NCBI RefSeq assembly: GCF_052113705.1
Contig: NZ_JBGQOG010000005.1
Location: 124,001-188,000 of the forward strand
Direction: 5' to 3'
DNA: 64,000 nucleotides
Origin: JBGQOG01 sp052113705
GTDB lineage: Bacteria; Pseudomonadota; Alphaproteobacteria; Rhodobacterales; Rhodobacteraceae
The notes under the pieces were generated by a model. The model worked only from the letters and a program-made list of their open reading frames with translations, was not told the DNA's origin and ran no database searches. Position numbers and translations under genes: made by a program. The first letter of the stretch is position 1. The number at the start of each line of letters is the position of its first letter. Positions 17,668-25,155 of this stretch are shown here, one piece after another.

Positions 17668-18597
17668 TCAGCAGGCGCGGGCAACATCGCCGGGCGTCAG
17701 GCCATATTTCTTGCGAAATTCACGGTAGAAATAGGACAGATCATTGAAGCCGCAGGACAATGCGATGTCCGTCACACTGGTTGCGCGCGCGGCGCCCCCC
17801 CGGGCCGAGAGATGCGAATGCGCCAGTTCCAGCCTGCGGTTCAGCAGCCGGTGCCCCGGCGTTTCCCCAATGGCCTTGAACTGGCGTTGCAGGGTCCGCT
17901 CGGAAATCGACAACTGCCGCGCCAGTTCGCCGGGGCCAAAGCTGGGGTCGGTGCGGTTGCGCTCGATCAAGGCCAGCGCCCGTGACAGCAGCAGGCTGGC
18001 GGGTGTTGGTGCGCTTTGCGCGTTTGCGGAGTGCAGATAGGCCCCCATCAGCCCCCAAAAGACTTCGCCCAACGGATCTTGGGGTCCCGGCGTGCCCGCC
18101 ATTTTGGCCAATACCGCCCGCAGCGCCAGCCAGAGCGGATCCTGCCGCGATATTGCCTGCCCATGGGTGCCGAGCGTGCCGAACCGCTGCACCAGCTCGG
18201 CGCGCGGCAAATGCAGCGAGATCTGGTGCGAATGCGCGCCGCCAAATTGAAAGACCGAAGGTGCGGCGGAATCCACCAGAAACATGTCTCCGCGCGCAAG
18301 ATCGACCATCTGATCGCCCTGCAGAACCCGGCAGCGCCCCGCATCCTGCACCAGCAAAAAGAAGTGCTCGCCGGGGTCCTGCCGAATGGCTCTGGTGTCG
18401 CGGGTGACGTTCAGGGCATCAAGACTGACAACCGCCGCGTCGAACGGGCCGATCCTGCGGGATGTCACGCCCCCGTTGACCACGGCGTTGCCCCGGACCG
18501 GCTCAACGCTGAATTCGCCGCAAACGGTGCGGATCTGATCGGCAATCAGTTCAACGGGCAAAGCGTTGTGAACCGGCGTGACCAGTGGCTGCATCAT
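17668..18597 (-). CDS. AraC-family regulator, FeaR-like
   Basis: A 309-residue regulator. An N-terminal cupin-like sensing domain (about 30-180) contains PGEHFFLLVQDAGRCRVLQG and LARGDMFLVDS, as in the AraC_binding_2/FeaR group. A C-terminal double helix-turn-helix (about 208-306) reads GELARQLSISERTLQRQFK and ALSCGFNDLSYFYREFRKKYG-LTPGD. FeaR activates amine oxidase and phenylacetaldehyde dehydrogenase genes in E. coli. Two consecutive ATGs follow GGAGGGAGGAC. It is upstream of the aldehyde dehydrogenase and GMC genes on the same strand and probably controls them. The effector is unknown. Confidence 0.85.
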   Translation of the reverse strand: MMQPLVTPVHNALPVELIADQIRTVCGEFSVEPVRGNAVVNGGVTSRRIGPFDAAVVSLDALNVTRDTRAIRQDPGEHFFLLVQDAGRCRVLQGDQMVDLARGDMFLVDSAAPSVFQFGGAHSHQISLHLPRAELVQRFGTLGTHGQAISRQDPLWLALRAVLAKMAGTPGPQDPLGEVFWGLMGAYLHSANAQSAPTPASLLLSRALALIERNRTDPSFGPGELARQLSISERTLQRQFKAIGETPGHRLLNRRLELAHSHLSARGGAARATSVTDIALSCGFNDLSYFYREFRKKYGLTPGDVARAC

Positions 18598-18851
18598 GTC
18601 CTCCCTCCGCCGCGTTCGGCGGTGAGAAAATCGTGACGGATCCGGCGGGGCAATTCAACCAATCTGTTGGGTCACCGCATCGCACGGCGCATTTCCGGCG
18701 CGTCCTGCATCGGCCCAACGCGCAGAGCTGTGGTCTCAGCCCGCGGTGCTGCGCGCCGGTGTGCCGCCGATGGCCTCTGCACGCGATGCCGCCCGCGCGA
18801 TGTCTCACGCGTTCTGCCGCCCGCGCCCGAGACGCCGAGGGGCATCCGGGC

Positions 18852-19169
18852 TCATGGCGGCCTGCGCCCGGATGCGGTTTGATCCGGGTCCGGGGCGGAC
18901 AGGAACGGATGCGTTTGTCCCCAGATGCGGGCCACGTCCCGTTGCAGCCGCCGCTGTTCAAGCGCGGTCAACGCCGCCTGCGCGGCCCGGGTGTCGCCGC
19001 AGGCGTCGCGCAGCACCCGCAGCCAGACGCGGCGGACCGAGGCCGGGCTCCAGGGCAGCACCGATCCTGCCAACCAATGGCGCAGGTCAGCGGGCAGCGC
19101 ATCATAGGCCCGCATCGGATCGCCGCGGGCGCGGCGCTTCAACGCGGTGGCGAGGTTGCGGCGTGCCAT
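18852..19169 (-). CDS. Small basic protein, DUF6525-type
   Basis: A 105-residue protein beginning MARRNLATALKRRARGDPMR, with DALPADLRHWLAGSVLPWSPASVRRVW in the middle and an Ala/Arg-rich end. I recognise the pattern as the DUF6525 family seen in Rhodobacterales next to ZigA/CobW-like GTPases; no biochemical role is known to me. It begins 11 nt after the end of the zinc GTPase gene and is probably in its operon. An alternative in-frame start at 19205 would overlap that gene by 25 nt. Confidence 0.65.
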   Translation of the reverse strand: MARRNLATALKRRARGDPMRAYDALPADLRHWLAGSVLPWSPASVRRVWLRVLRDACGDTRAAQAALTALEQRRLQRDVARIWGQTHPFLSAPDPDQTASGRRPP

Positions 19170-19180
19170 CTGCCCGAACC

Positions 19181-20386
19181 CTATGCCGCGCGCGTGCTGC
19201 GCCACACGGGAAACGGGTCCGGCAGCCCGGCCCAGAGCGCGGGGGTGAAGGTGCGCGCGGGCATCAGCGCACCATCCAGCCGGGCCCGCAGCGCCGCCTC
19301 ATCCATGCCCGTGCCGATGAACACCAATTCCTGACGGCGGTCCCCCCAGAGGTCGTCCCATTTCCCCGCCACCTCGGCCAGGGCTTCGGGATGGGTCGGC
19401 CAGTGCTCCTTCGCCACGCTCGCCCACCAGCCCCCCAGCGGCGTGACCGAGGATACTGCCCCTGCCAGCGAAAACTCGGCCACCCAGTTCGGGCGCGAGG
19501 CCAGCCAGAAGTGCCCTTTGGCGCGGATCACGCCGGGCAGGTCGCCGTTCAGCACCGCATGGATTTTCTCGGGGTGAAACGGCGCGCGGGCGCGGTAGAC
19601 AAACGAGGATATCCCGTATTCCTCGGTCTCGGGGATGTGATGGGCAAAGCCGTACAGCTCTTTGGCCCAGTAAGGGTGTTCATGCGCCCGATCAAAGTCG
19701 AAAAGGCCGGTGTCAAAGATCGCGCGGGCGTCCACGCGCGCGTGATCCGTCTCGATCAGCCGCGCATCGGGGTTCAGCGCCCGAATGATCTTGCGCGCGG
19801 CATCGCTGCGCGCGGGCCCGGCGTCCGTGGTTTTGTTCAGCACCACCACATCGGCAAATTCGATCTGCTCAGTCAACAGGTTGACCAGCGTGCGGGTGTC
19901 CTCTGCGCCCAAACTCTCGCCCCGGTCGGCCAGAAAATCATGGCTGGCAAAATCCTTGAGCAGATTGATCGCATCCACCACCGTCACCATCGTGTCGAGC
20001 CGCGCCACGTCGGACAGGCTGGCCCCGTCCGCATCGCGGTAATCAAAGGTGGCGGCCACCGGCAGCGGTTCGGCAATGCCCGTTGATTCAATGAGCAGGT
20101 AGTCAAAGCGCCCCTCTTGCGACAGGTTGCGGACCTGCTCAAGCAGATCGCCGCGCAGGGTGCAGCAGATGCAACCGTTTGACATCTCTACCAGTTTCTC
20201 CTCGGCGCGCGACAATTCCGCCCCCTCGCGGATCAGGTCGGCGTCAATGTTCACCTCGGACATGTCATTGACGATCACCGCCACGCGGCGGCCCTCGCGG
20301 TTGTTGAGGACATGGTTGAGAAGCGTTGTCTTTCCGGCACCCAGAAAGCCGGACAGAACGGTGACGGGGAGGCGGTGGTCGGACAT
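19181..20386 (-). CDS. zigA: Zinc metallochaperone GTPase, ZigA/COG0523 type
   Basis: A 401-residue G3E-family GTPase. The P-loop is SGFLGAGKTTLLNHVLNN (about 12-29) and the metal-binding CxCC motif is NGCICCTLRGDLLEQV (about 70-85). Switch region residues include ESTGIAEPLPVA, and NKTTDAG is the NKxD-like motif. The C-terminal CobW domain contains SRPNWVAEFSLAGAV. COG0523 proteins of this subgroup help keep zinc enzymes supplied under zinc limitation. A Zur-like palindrome 16 nt upstream of the ATG supports zinc-responsive control. The DUF6525-type gene follows. Confidence 0.88.
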   Translation of the reverse strand: MSDHRLPVTVLSGFLGAGKTTLLNHVLNNREGRRVAVIVNDMSEVNIDADLIREGAELSRAEEKLVEMSNGCICCTLRGDLLEQVRNLSQEGRFDYLLIESTGIAEPLPVAATFDYRDADGASLSDVARLDTMVTVVDAINLLKDFASHDFLADRGESLGAEDTRTLVNLLTEQIEFADVVVLNKTTDAGPARSDAARKIIRALNPDARLIETDHARVDARAIFDTGLFDFDRAHEHPYWAKELYGFAHHIPETEEYGISSFVYRARAPFHPEKIHAVLNGDLPGVIRAKGHFWLASRPNWVAEFSLAGAVSSVTPLGGWWASVAKEHWPTHPEALAEVAGKWDDLWGDRRQELVFIGTGMDEAALRARLDGALMPARTFTPALWAGLPDPFPVWRSTRAA

Positions 20387-20396
20387 GCGAGTCTCC

Positions 20397-20417
20397 GTTA
20401 TGTTATAATATAACTAT
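20397..20417. promoter_or_regulatory. Zur-like operator upstream of zigA
   Basis: GTTATA-A-TATAAC (20402-20414) is a perfect inverted repeat with a one-base centre in a locally AT-rich island. Alphaproteobacterial Zur sites have this GTTATA...TATAAC form. It is 16 nt before the zigA start, where a bound Zur would block transcription when zinc is plentiful. Confidence 0.78.
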
Positions 20418-20757
20418 TTTTAGCACGATGCAGAGCGGCGAGGCAAGTGCCGTCAAACGCCCGGCGGGCGTTGCGCGCAGCACGGCGCATTGCGCCTTCC
20501 GAAGGGGCGGGAGATTGCCGGCCGTTGGCCCCGCGTTCGGCCCACATGCGCCCCACATGCGCCCGGTGTCGCCCGGTTCTGCCGGTGGGCTTGGGCGGCG
20601 TATCAGGGCGAACCGGCGGTGGGTACGCCGGATCAAAGGGCGATCCGGCGGCGGGTCTCTGCGGCGATGGTGACAGGGCAGATCCGTCAGGCTCGGCGGT
20701 GGCTCGGGCCGCCCCTGCAGAGCCTGCACCGCCGGGTGCGGATGCCTGCCGCGCGGA
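20418..20757. other. Gene-free stretch between zigA operator and LysR gene
   Basis: About 340 nt of GC-rich DNA. Open frames crossing it give Pro/Arg-rich products with no family resemblance. I see no RNA gene or repeat array. It separates the 3' end of the LysR gene from the Zur-like site. Confidence 0.5.
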
Positions 20758-21681
20758 TCAGGCGGTGCTTCCGCCGTCGGGGTTTTGCGCATTGACGTCG
20801 CGCGCAACGCCGTATTCCCCACAGACCTGTGTCAGAACCTCATGCAAACGGGCGATGACTTCACCCCGCGGCGCCGCGATGCGTTCGACGATGCCGATCC
20901 GACGCACCACTTGCGGCCGTCCGAAGGGCAGGCGCAGCAGGGCTTCGTCCTCGGCGCCTTGCAGCGCCACATGCGGCACAACCGAGATCCCCATGCCCTG
21001 ACGGACACAGGTCACGATGGACCCGATCGTGTCGATCTCGGCCACGTCATTGGTCACGATCCCCATCCGGGAGATCTCGGTGTCGATCAGATTGGCCAAT
21101 GGAACCGGGCTGCGAAAGCGGATGAAAGGCATCCGCGCCATCAGGCTGTCAATACTGTCCGCCGGTGTGCCATGCGGCGCGATCAGCCAGAGCGGCTCTC
21201 GCAGGAACGGGCTCCAGCGCAGCGACGGCGGCATCCCCAGATGTTCGGCCACGACCGCCGCATCCAGCCGTCCGGAGGCGACATCGGCAATCAGCGCCGC
21301 CGACAGCGACACCTGCAGGTTGGTTTTCAACGCCGGATAGCGGTGGCGCATTTGCACGATGGCCGCGGGCAGCAGATTGAGCGCGCTTGAGCGGACCGAT
21401 CCGAGCATCAGCGTGCCCGAAATCCGGTCACCGCGCAGCCCGGCCTTGGTATCTTCGGCCAGGCGCAGCATTTCGCGTGCCATGTCCAGACATTGCGACC
21501 CTTGCGTCGTCAGCCGGGGCGGCCGTGAGCTGCGCTCGAACAACAGCACGCCCAATTCCTGTTCAAGCGCTTGAATTTGCTGGCTCACGGCGGAGGGCGT
21601 CAGATGCACCGCCTCGGCCGCCCGCGCGAAAGTGCCGTGGGTGGCAATGGCAACAAGTGATCTGAGTTGGCGGGTGTCCAT
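20758..21681 (-). CDS. LysR-family regulator of the adjacent hydroxyacid/tct cluster
   Basis: A 307-residue LysR regulator. The N-terminal winged HTH begins MDTRQLRSLVAIATHGTFAR and continues AAEAVHLTPSAVSQQIQALE (about 21-40). The C-terminal effector domain (about 90-295) has the substrate-binding fold. It is divergent from the hydroxyacid dehydrogenase gene, with a 179-nt AT-rich shared promoter region. It probably controls dehydrogenase-aldolase-transporter expression. The ligand is unknown. Confidence 0.92.
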   Translation of the reverse strand: MDTRQLRSLVAIATHGTFARAAEAVHLTPSAVSQQIQALEQELGVLLFERSSRPPRLTTQGSQCLDMAREMLRLAEDTKAGLRGDRISGTLMLGSVRSSALNLLPAAIVQMRHRYPALKTNLQVSLSAALIADVASGRLDAAVVAEHLGMPPSLRWSPFLREPLWLIAPHGTPADSIDSLMARMPFIRFRSPVPLANLIDTEISRMGIVTNDVAEIDTIGSIVTCVRQGMGISVVPHVALQGAEDEALLRLPFGRPQVVRRIGIVERIAAPRGEVIARLHEVLTQVCGEYGVARDVNAQNPDGGSTA

Positions 21682-21706
21682 GATTATATCCAGTTTTTCT
21701 TAATAT

Positions 21707-21728
21707 AAAGCGCAGTTTTATGCGCTTT
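21707..21728. promoter_or_regulatory. Inverted repeat in the LysR/dehydrogenase divergent promoter
   Basis: AAAGCGC (21707-21713) and GCGCTTT (21722-21728) are perfect arms around 8 nt. The site lies 26 nt upstream of the LysR start and 133 nt upstream of the dehydrogenase start, in an AT-rich segment. It is a good candidate for the LysR recognition site. Confidence 0.5.
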
Positions 21729-21860
21729 TGTGAAGCAAATATTGCGTTTATCAGATGGGCAGGAGGACTGATCTGTGGGGGCTGGAGGGCCGCTGCAGTT
21801 GCATTTTTCTTAGACATCAGACGATTGCCCGCCGGCTTCGGGGGGCCCGGAGACGCATGT

Positions 21861-22871
21861 ATGAGCAACAAGATTCTAGTGACGGGGCCGGACCTCGACC
21901 CTCAGGCGGCGCAGCTGGTCATTGAACATGGCTTTGAGACGATTCACACGCCGCCCTATGCGGACAGCGCGGTGATTTCAGAGCTGTTGGTGCAAACCGG
22001 CGCGCGGGGGATCGTGTCGCGCATGGGCATGATCGATGCTTCCGTCATGGATGCGGCGCCCTTTCTGCGGGTGATTTCCAAACATGGCGTCGGTGTTGAC
22101 AATATCGACATCGCCGCGGCGGCGGCGCGGGGGATCCCGGTCTTGGTCGCGACGGGTGCCAATGCGGTCTCGGTGGCCGAGCACACGATCGCGCTGCTTT
22201 TGGCCACGGTCAAAGGCCTGCTGCCGCTGGATGCCGGATTGCGCGCCGGGCGGTGGGAGAAACCCGGCTTTCTGGGGCGCGAGCTGGCCGGGGCGCGGCT
22301 GGGCCTGCTGGGCATGGGCGCCATTGCGCAGGCGACGGGCCGGATCGCCCGCGGCCTCGGCCTCGAGATTTATGGCCATGATCCCTATGCCGGTGATGCC
22401 GCCTTTGCGGCGCTGTCGGCCACGCGCTGCCAGCAGATCGAGGATCTCTTTGCGCAATCCGATGTGCTCAGCCTGCATTGCCCGCTGACCCCCGAGACGC
22501 GCAACATCGTCAATGCCGCGGCCATCGCCCGCCTGCCCCAGGGGGCCTATGTGGTGAACACCGCCCGTGGGGGCCTGATCGACGAGGCGGCCTTGCTCGC
22601 GGGGCTGCGTTCGGGGCATCTGGCGGGCGCCGGGCTCGATACCTTTGCCGTTGAGCCTCCCGCGCCCGATCATCCGTTCTTCACGGAACCGGGGATTGTG
22701 CTGACCCCCCATATCGGCGGCGTCACCCGGGAAGCGGGCGCGCGGGTGGGGGTCGAAGCCGTACGCGGCATTTTGCAGGTGCTGGCGGGGGAACAGGTCG
22801 CTCCGGAACGGATCATCAACCGCAACCTGCTGGCATCAGCAGGCAGACCCACCGCCACAAAAGGGGAATGA
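21861..22871 (+). CDS. D-isomer-specific 2-hydroxyacid dehydrogenase (SerA-like)
   Basis: A 336-residue NAD-dependent dehydrogenase. The Rossmann motif GLLGMGAIAQATGRIARGLG is at about 154-173. The catalytic Arg is in VVNTARGGLIDEAAL, a Glu lies in LDTFAVEPP, and the catalytic His is in LTPHIGGVTREA. No ACT domain is present, so it is more likely a catabolic or detoxifying hydroxyacid/2-ketoacid reductase than the serine-pathway enzyme. ATG 21861 (MSNKILVTGPDLD) follows a GGGGGCCCGGAGACGC leader; longer in-frame starts look non-homologous. It is followed 1 nt later by an RraA-type aldolase gene. Confidence 0.9.
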   Translation: MSNKILVTGPDLDPQAAQLVIEHGFETIHTPPYADSAVISELLVQTGARGIVSRMGMIDASVMDAAPFLRVISKHGVGVDNIDIAAAAARGIPVLVATGANAVSVAEHTIALLLATVKGLLPLDAGLRAGRWEKPGFLGRELAGARLGLLGMGAIAQATGRIARGLGLEIYGHDPYAGDAAFAALSATRCQQIEDLFAQSDVLSLHCPLTPETRNIVNAAAIARLPQGAYVVNTARGGLIDEAALLAGLRSGHLAGAGLDTFAVEPPAPDHPFFTEPGIVLTPHIGGVTREAGARVGVEAVRGILQVLAGEQVAPERIINRNLLASAGRPTATKGE

Positions 22872-22872
22872 C

Positions 22873-23553
22873 ATGTCCATTGGCTTTCGCATCCTGAACC
22901 GCGACCGTGTCGCACCACAAGCGCTGGTCGAGGCCTTTGCCAAACTGCCCGTCGCCAATGTCTCGGACGCGATGCACCGCCTGACCGCCGCGGGCCCGGG
23001 GCTGCGGCCGGTGCACAGCGCGGGGGGCATGGCCGGCGTGGCGCTGACGGTCCGCGCGCGGCCGGGTGACAATCTGATGCTGCACAAGGCCATCGACATG
23101 GCGCAACCGGGCGATGTCATCGTCTGCGATGCGGGCGGCGATCTGACGAACGCGCTGATGGGCGAGCTGATGCTGGCGCATGCGGTGAAACGCGGGGTGG
23201 CGGGGTTCGTCCTGAACGGTGCCATCCGCGATCTGGACGCATTCCGGGCGGTGAACCTGCCGACCTTTGCCGCGGGCGTTACCCATCGCGGCCCCTACAA
23301 GGATGGCCCGGGCGAGATCAATGTGCCGGTCTCAATCGACGGCATGGTGATTGCGCCGGGGGATATCGTGATCGGCGATTCCGATGGCGTGCTGTCGGTG
23401 CCGCTGGAGGATGCCGAAGAGGTCCTGCACAAGGCCGCCGCCAAACATGCGGCAGAAACCCGGCAGCTGCAGGATATTGCCGAAGGAAGCAATGATCGCA
23501 GTTGGGTCGATGTGGCCTTGCGCGCCCGCGGCTGCCACTTTCCCGACAAGTGA
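22873..23553 (+). CDS. RraA-type class II aldolase/decarboxylase
   Basis: A 226-residue RraA-family protein. VANVSDAMHRL is near residue 25, PGDVIVCDAGGD near 78, and the metal/substrate motif GAIRDLDAF near 117 holds the Arg-Asp pair that bind the substrate and Mg2+ in 4-hydroxy-4-methyl-2-oxoglutarate aldolases. DGMVIAPGDIVIGDSDGV is near 157. These aldolases split 4-hydroxy-2-oxoacids into pyruvate and a second oxoacid; regulators of RNase E share the fold but are shorter (about 160 residues). Its neighbours, a hydroxyacid dehydrogenase and a tricarboxylate-type transporter, favour the catabolic role. Confidence 0.87.
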   Translation: MSIGFRILNRDRVAPQALVEAFAKLPVANVSDAMHRLTAAGPGLRPVHSAGGMAGVALTVRARPGDNLMLHKAIDMAQPGDVIVCDAGGDLTNALMGELMLAHAVKRGVAGFVLNGAIRDLDAFRAVNLPTFAAGVTHRGPYKDGPGEINVPVSIDGMVIAPGDIVIGDSDGVLSVPLEDAEEVLHKAAAKHAAETRQLQDIAEGSNDRSWVDVALRARGCHFPDK

Positions 23554-23628
23554 GAAACGGGTTCGGTGCTGCTTTGGGAGGCAGAGCGTCGGATCGCATA
23601 ACAAACCTGCATGACAAGGAGGAGTGAC

Positions 23629-24582
23629 ATGCTCAAGAAGATCAAGATCGCGGCGCTGACGGGTGCCGTTGTGCTGGCCGCAACCGCGGCATGGGCCGAA
23701 TATCCGGAGAAGCCGATCCAGGTGATCGTTGGCTATGATGCCGGCGGGGGCACCGATGTGATGGCGCGCACGGCGGCACCGTTCATCGAGAAATATCTGG
23801 GGCAGGGCGCCAGTCTGGTGATCAAGAACGTCCCGGGCGCCAGCGGACAGATCGGCGTCACCGAAGTCGCGGGGGCGAAGGCGGATGGCTATACGATCGG
23901 CACCTACAACCTTCCCGGAATGGTGGCGCGGACGCTGGACCGAAAGGCGGGGTATGATGCAGACAGCTTTACCTATCTCGCCAATGTGGTGAACGATCCC
24001 AACGTGATCGTCACCTCGAAGGCCAGCGGGCTGGATACGTTCGCCAAGCTGCTGGACGCGGCAAAGGCCGAGCCCGGCGCCATCACCGTCGGCATGTCCA
24101 GCCTGGGCGGAGATGATCATTTCATGCTGACCAAGCTGCAAAACCTGACCGGCACCGAATACACCATCGTGCCCTTCAAGGGTTCAGCCCCCGCGCGCAC
24201 CGCCCTGATGGGAGGCCATGTCGCCATGGGCATTCTGAACATCTCGGAGGTGGCTGAATTCCAGGAGCAGATCAACGTGCTGGGCGTTGCCAAGGCCGCG
24301 CGCTCGGAATTTGCGCCGGAGGTGCCGACTTTGAAAGAGCAGGGGTTTGATCTGGAGAACGGCGCGTTGCGCGGCTTCGTGGCCCCGGCGGGTTTGCCGG
24401 CCGAGGTGGAGGCCAAACTGCTGGAGGCCTTTGGGAAACTGACAGAAGACAAAGATTTTGCCGCCGCCATGGCCGCCACGGCCAATCCGGTCGAGCTGAA
24501 GGTGGGGGCGGATTTCAAGGCGCTCAATGCCGATACGCTTGGTCTGGCGCGGCAGGTTTGGGAAACCACCCCCTGGAACTGA
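23629..24582 (+). CDS. tctC: TctC/Bug-family periplasmic binding protein
   Basis: A 317-residue binding protein with a Sec signal (MLKKIKIAALTGAVVLAATA, cleavage after AWA at 23). The Bug fold begins EYPEKPIQVIVGYDAGGGTDVMAR and includes NVPGASGQIGVTEVA, with PFKGSAPARTALMGGHV in the middle. It captures a carboxylate ligand for the tripartite tricarboxylate transporter. The start follows AAGGAGGAGTGAC. A very strong hairpin separates it from tctB. Confidence 0.9.
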   Translation: MLKKIKIAALTGAVVLAATAAWAEYPEKPIQVIVGYDAGGGTDVMARTAAPFIEKYLGQGASLVIKNVPGASGQIGVTEVAGAKADGYTIGTYNLPGMVARTLDRKAGYDADSFTYLANVVNDPNVIVTSKASGLDTFAKLLDAAKAEPGAITVGMSSLGGDDHFMLTKLQNLTGTEYTIVPFKGSAPARTALMGGHVAMGILNISEVAEFQEQINVLGVAKAARSEFAPEVPTLKEQGFDLENGALRGFVAPAGLPAEVEAKLLEAFGKLTEDKDFAAAMAATANPVELKVGADFKALNADTLGLARQVWETTPWN

Positions 24583-24601
24583 CACGGCCGTGAGCATGCC
24601 A

Positions 24602-24632
24602 TGGTGCAGGCCCCGGACACGGGCCTGCACCA
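24602..24632. terminator. Perfect 12-bp hairpin between tctC and tctB
   Basis: TGGTGCAGGCCC (24602-24613) pairs exactly with GGGCCTGCACCA (24621-24632) around a 7-nt loop, 19 nt after the tctC stop. No T-tract follows. It probably attenuates or processes the transcript so that the binding protein is made in excess of the membrane parts. Confidence 0.7.
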
Positions 24633-24686
24633 GAACAACCCGCGGTCGGGATGATCCCCTGCCGGTTCGAATCCAACGGAGCCCCG

Positions 24687-25148
24687 ATGTCCAACACTTT
24701 ATCTTCCCGATGGCTGCGGCCGGAGACGCTGACGGCGGTCGGCACCATCCTCGTGGCCGGCGCCTTCTTGCGGCCGACGCTGGATTTGCGGCCGATGTCG
24801 GCGCTGCTGCCGGCCGCCATGTTGATCGCGCTGGCCGTTCTGGCCGCAACCCTGATGATCCTGGATCAGCGCAAGGCAGCCAAAGGTCAGGCGGCAGAGC
24901 CCATGACCAAGGCGCCACGCCGTGTTCTGGGCGCCTTTGCGCTGATTGTCCTTTACACGCTGGGCGTCGATTTCGTCGGCTTCTACCTCGCAACCGCGGT
25001 CTCGGTGCCGCTGGTGGCCTATGCCTTTGGCTTTCGCCACCCCGGGGGGCTGGCCGCCGCCACGCTCATCGTTCTCGCCGACATCTGGCTGATCTTCAGC
25101 TTTGCGATGTCTCAGGAATTCCCGACCGGCCGCTTCTGGTCGATGTGA
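24687..25148 (+). CDS. tctB: TctB small membrane subunit
   Basis: A 153-residue membrane protein with four hydrophobic segments (about 17-35, 38-58, 78-98 and 107-145), the usual size and layout of the TctB subunit. Sequence conservation in TctB is low; the call rests on topology and on its place between tctC and tctA. It ends 7 nt before tctA. Confidence 0.82.
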   Translation: MSNTLSSRWLRPETLTAVGTILVAGAFLRPTLDLRPMSALLPAAMLIALAVLAATLMILDQRKAAKGQAAEPMTKAPRRVLGAFALIVLYTLGVDFVGFYLATAVSVPLVAYAFGFRHPGGLAAATLIVLADIWLIFSFAMSQEFPTGRFWSM

Positions 25149-25155
25149 GGGCGCC

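Noticed and set aside
20403..20822. A 139-codon minus-strand frame between the Zur-like site and the LysR gene
   Set aside because: Pro/Arg-rich, no family resemblance, and it overlaps the Zur-like operator and the end of the LysR gene.
22873..23553. RNase E regulator RraA
   Set aside because: At 226 residues it is longer than RraA (about 160) and has catabolic neighbours; the aldolase-type Arg-Asp motif is present.
24661..24680. GGTTCGAATCC sequence resembling a tRNA T-loop
   Set aside because: The flanking bases do not form a T-stem, and no acceptor, D or anticodon stem can be built around it. It lies between tctC and tctB.
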